NCBI RefSeq assembly: GCF_034676705.1
Contig: NZ_JAUCBS010000013.1
Coordinates: 2,956,501 to 3,020,500 of the forward strand
DNA length: 64,000 bases
Direction: 5' to 3'
From: Gemmobacter sp.
GTDB taxonomy: Bacteria; Pseudomonadota; Alphaproteobacteria; Rhodobacterales; Rhodobacteraceae
Shown: positions 62,364 through 64,000 of the stretch, piece after piece
Layout: the number at the start of each line of letters is the position of its first letter
Position numbering within the stretch: position 1 is the first letter of the stretch
The notes under the pieces: model-generated
Seen by the model: only the letters and a program-made list of their open reading frames with translations
What the model was told of the DNA's origin: nothing
Database searches by the model: none
Program-made: the position numbers and the translations under genes

Positions 62364-63338
62364 ATGAGAATTCTTGCTGTCGATGACGAGCCACTGTTCC
62401 TCGAAATCCTCGAGGTGGCTTTGCAAGAGCAAGGCTTCACCGATGTCACGCCGGTGTATTCCGCCAAGGAAGCCCTGCGCGAACTGGAAATGAGCCGCGA
62501 GTTCTTTGACTGCATCCTGCTCGACATCCGCATGCCGGGCACCGATGGCGTGGAACTGTGCCGCAAGATCCGCTCGGTGACGGGCTACAAGCGCACGCCG
62601 ATCCTGATGGTCACCGCCATGACCGACCGGCAGTATATCGACGATGCCTTTGCCGCCGGCGCGTCGGATTACCTGACCAAGCCGCTGGATTCCATCGAAC
62701 TGCGCGCCCGGCTGCAAATGGCCGAACGCCTGATCGCCGAACAGTCGCGCAACCTGCTGCTGGAACAGCGCATCGGCATGATGAGCGAGGCGGCCGATAC
62801 CTCGGTCCTGCCCGAGGAACTGGACTTCGATCTGGACACCCGCGTCATGCTGCAAGGCTTTGACCGGATCATCGAATATTCCGCACTGGAGAACTACCTG
62901 CTCAGCCTGGGCATGAAGGACAGCTACGGCGCCGCCGCCTGCGCCATCGCCATCACCAATGCCGGCGCCATCTTCGATGCCACCTCGCGCGTCAGCTTCC
63001 TCAACATGCTCTACGATGTCGGCGTCACCATCGAAACGGCGCTGAAATCCTCCAAGGCGCTGATCTCTTATGCCGGAGGCGGGGTGTTCGTGGCGGTGCT
63101 GGGCGATACACGCGGCATCGACATGCTGGATATCGAAGACCAGATCCGCACCCGCCTGCACGATTTCGACGACATCTATGTCTCGGACCGCGTGCCGGCG
63201 CCGAAGATCGCGATTGGCGATGTGGCACGGAAATCGTTCTTCGCCCGCCCGCGCGGCACCGAACTGCTGCAACAGGCCATGGCGTCGGTCCACCACGACC
63301 CCGCCGACGAACCGGCCGAGGCGCTGAAAACCGCCTGA
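62364..63338 (+). CDS. Response regulator with degenerate GGDEF-like output (paralogue)
   Basis: A 324-residue paralogue of the protein at 53578. Receiver: DDEP at 7-10, Asp54 in ILLDIRMPGTDG, Lys in LTKPLDSIEL. A longer linker helix (LIAEQSRNLLLEQRIGMMSE) precedes the C-terminal domain (about 165-310), which shares with its paralogue ALENY(A/L)L(T/S)LG, NA(E/G)(S/A)IF and ALKS...LI(A/S)YAG. Where GGDEF should be it reads GGGVF (238-242), so it cannot be an ordinary diguanylate cyclase. It lies 159 nt after the soluble kinase, on the same strand. The output mechanism is unknown. Confidence 0.82.
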   Translation: MRILAVDDEPLFLEILEVALQEQGFTDVTPVYSAKEALRELEMSREFFDCILLDIRMPGTDGVELCRKIRSVTGYKRTPILMVTAMTDRQYIDDAFAAGASDYLTKPLDSIELRARLQMAERLIAEQSRNLLLEQRIGMMSEAADTSVLPEELDFDLDTRVMLQGFDRIIEYSALENYLLSLGMKDSYGAAACAIAITNAGAIFDATSRVSFLNMLYDVGVTIETALKSSKALISYAGGGVFVAVLGDTRGIDMLDIEDQIRTRLHDFDDIYVSDRVPAPKIAIGDVARKSFFARPRGTELLQQAMASVHHDPADEPAEALKTA

Positions 63339-63353
63339 GCGCGTCGCTGGCCC

Positions 63354-64000
63354 CTATCGGGCCAGCGCCAGCAGCGCATCCACATCCAGATGCGCCTCCA
63401 GATGGGCGGCCAGCCTGTCCAGCGCCATTTCCACCGCCGCGCCATAGCGCACCCCGCCCGGCGCGGCCCCCAGCGTTTGCAGCCAGGCCGCGCGAAAGGC
63501 ATCTGCGGCGAACAGCCCGTGCAGATAGCTGCCTTCGACCCGCCCGTCCGCCGACCGCGCGCCTTCGGGGCGGCCATCGACATGGGCAAAGGGCCGCGCC
63601 CGGTCCGGCCCGTCGGTCACGCCGATATGGATTTCATAGCCCGACACCGCCAGCCCGCTGGCCGCATGGGTGGCCTGCACCCGTGCCAGCCGCTTGTCGG
63701 GGTGCATCACCGTATCCACCGCCAGCAGGCCAAGCCCGGCGGTCACGCCCGGCTCGCCCTCGATCCCCTGCGGATCGGCAACGCTGCGCCCCAGCATCTG
63801 GTAGCCGCCGCAAATGCCCAGCACCCGCCCGCCCCGCCGGTGATGCGCCAGCAGATCCCCATCCCAACCCTGCGCGCGCAGGAACGCCAGATCGCCGCGG
63901 GTGGATTTGGTGCCCGGCACGATGACCAGATCGGCATCGCCGGGAATCGGCTGGCCGGGCATCAGCATCTGCACGCTTAGCCCCGGTTCCATCTTCAGCG
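63354..64000 (-). CDS. cobQ: Cobyric acid synthase CobQ, C-terminal part
   Basis: The last 215 codons of a gene that continues beyond the right edge. It is the glutamine amidotransferase half of cobyric acid synthase, which amidates the corrin side chains in cobalamin synthesis. The nucleophile Cys is in VLGICGGYQMLG and the His in GSYLHGLFAADAF. DLVIVPGTKSTRGDLAFLR is the usual domain opening, and GYEIHIGVT the conserved mid segment. CobB has a similar domain, but the PGTKST stretch suits CobQ better. It converges on the regulator at 62364. Confidence 0.9.
   Translation of the reverse strand, partial: LKMEPGLSVQMLMPGQPIPGDADLVIVPGTKSTRGDLAFLRAQGWDGDLLAHHRRGGRVLGICGGYQMLGRSVADPQGIEGEPGVTAGLGLLAVDTVMHPDKRLARVQATHAASGLAVSGYEIHIGVTDGPDRARPFAHVDGRPEGARSADGRVEGSYLHGLFAADAFRAAWLQTLGAAPGGVRYGAAVEMALDRLAAHLEAHLDVDALLALAR

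Overview
The window looks like a chromosomal segment of an alphaproteobacterium of the Rhodobacterales (Rhodobacter/Paracoccus/Gemmobacter-like). The evidence is high GC, strong C/G third-position bias, many 1-4 nt stop/start overlaps, familiar rhodobacteral neighbourhoods (infA-maf-RNase E/G-yacG; gpmI-envC-ctpA-rppH; divergent epmA/efp) and an intergenic repeat family built on a GATATTTG...AGATGA box. This assignment comes from gene content and composition, not from a database search. No photosynthesis, phage or CRISPR genes were seen.

Layout. 0-7.7 kb: rlmB (cut by the window edge), tRNA-Tyr, an HI0933-family flavoprotein, tRNA-Gln, a small XRE regulator, a frameshifted OB-fold-like gene, metA, a P-loop ATPase of unknown role, an EamA transporter, an EcsC-family protein and a GNAT acetyltransferase. 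8-20 kb: lysC, a Tat-exported OpgG/OpgD-type glucan protein, ptsP (nitrogen PTS enzyme I), tgt, an RTX calcium-binding secreted protein, a sufT-like/sufA-like pair, trpA, a PagL-like outer-membrane protein, a VOC protein and ychF. 20-28.5 kb: a complete urtABCDE urea ABC transporter on the minus strand, then epmA divergent from efp, which ends in a clear UUCG-loop terminator. 28.9-31 kb: an IS5/IS427-type element disrupted by an IS3/IS407-type element; both sets of ends and duplications are visible. 31-50.6 kb: mostly housekeeping genes (methyltransferase, EamA exporter, nitrilase-like hydrolase, infA-maf-RNase E/G-yacG, gpmI-envC-ctpA-rppH, an ABC importer, clpS, an RsmC-like methyltransferase, an unusual SDR, a cpdB-type phosphodiesterase and hemF). 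50.6-53.2 kb: an OmpR/QseB-type two-component pair and an L,D-transpeptidase, each with a tandem TTAA(G/C) box upstream. 63.3 kb to the end: the 3' part of cobQ.

The most distinctive region is 53.6-63.3 kb, a dispersed phosphorelay cluster. It has two histidine kinases without receivers (one with a 7TM sensor, one soluble with GAF and five PAS domains), one free Hpt protein, one single-domain receiver, one receiver fused to a degenerate kinase ATPase-like domain, and two paralogous response regulators whose C-terminal halves look like degenerate GGDEF domains. I infer that the kinases signal through the free receivers and the Hpt to the two GGDEF-like regulators. The output is unknown.

Other points of interest: at least eleven copies of the intergenic box/hairpin repeat, two of them inside 114-bp near-identical copies 13 kb apart; possible alternative pairings in the metA leader; a YxxxC in place of YxxxK in the SDR; and a palindrome in the urtA upstream region.
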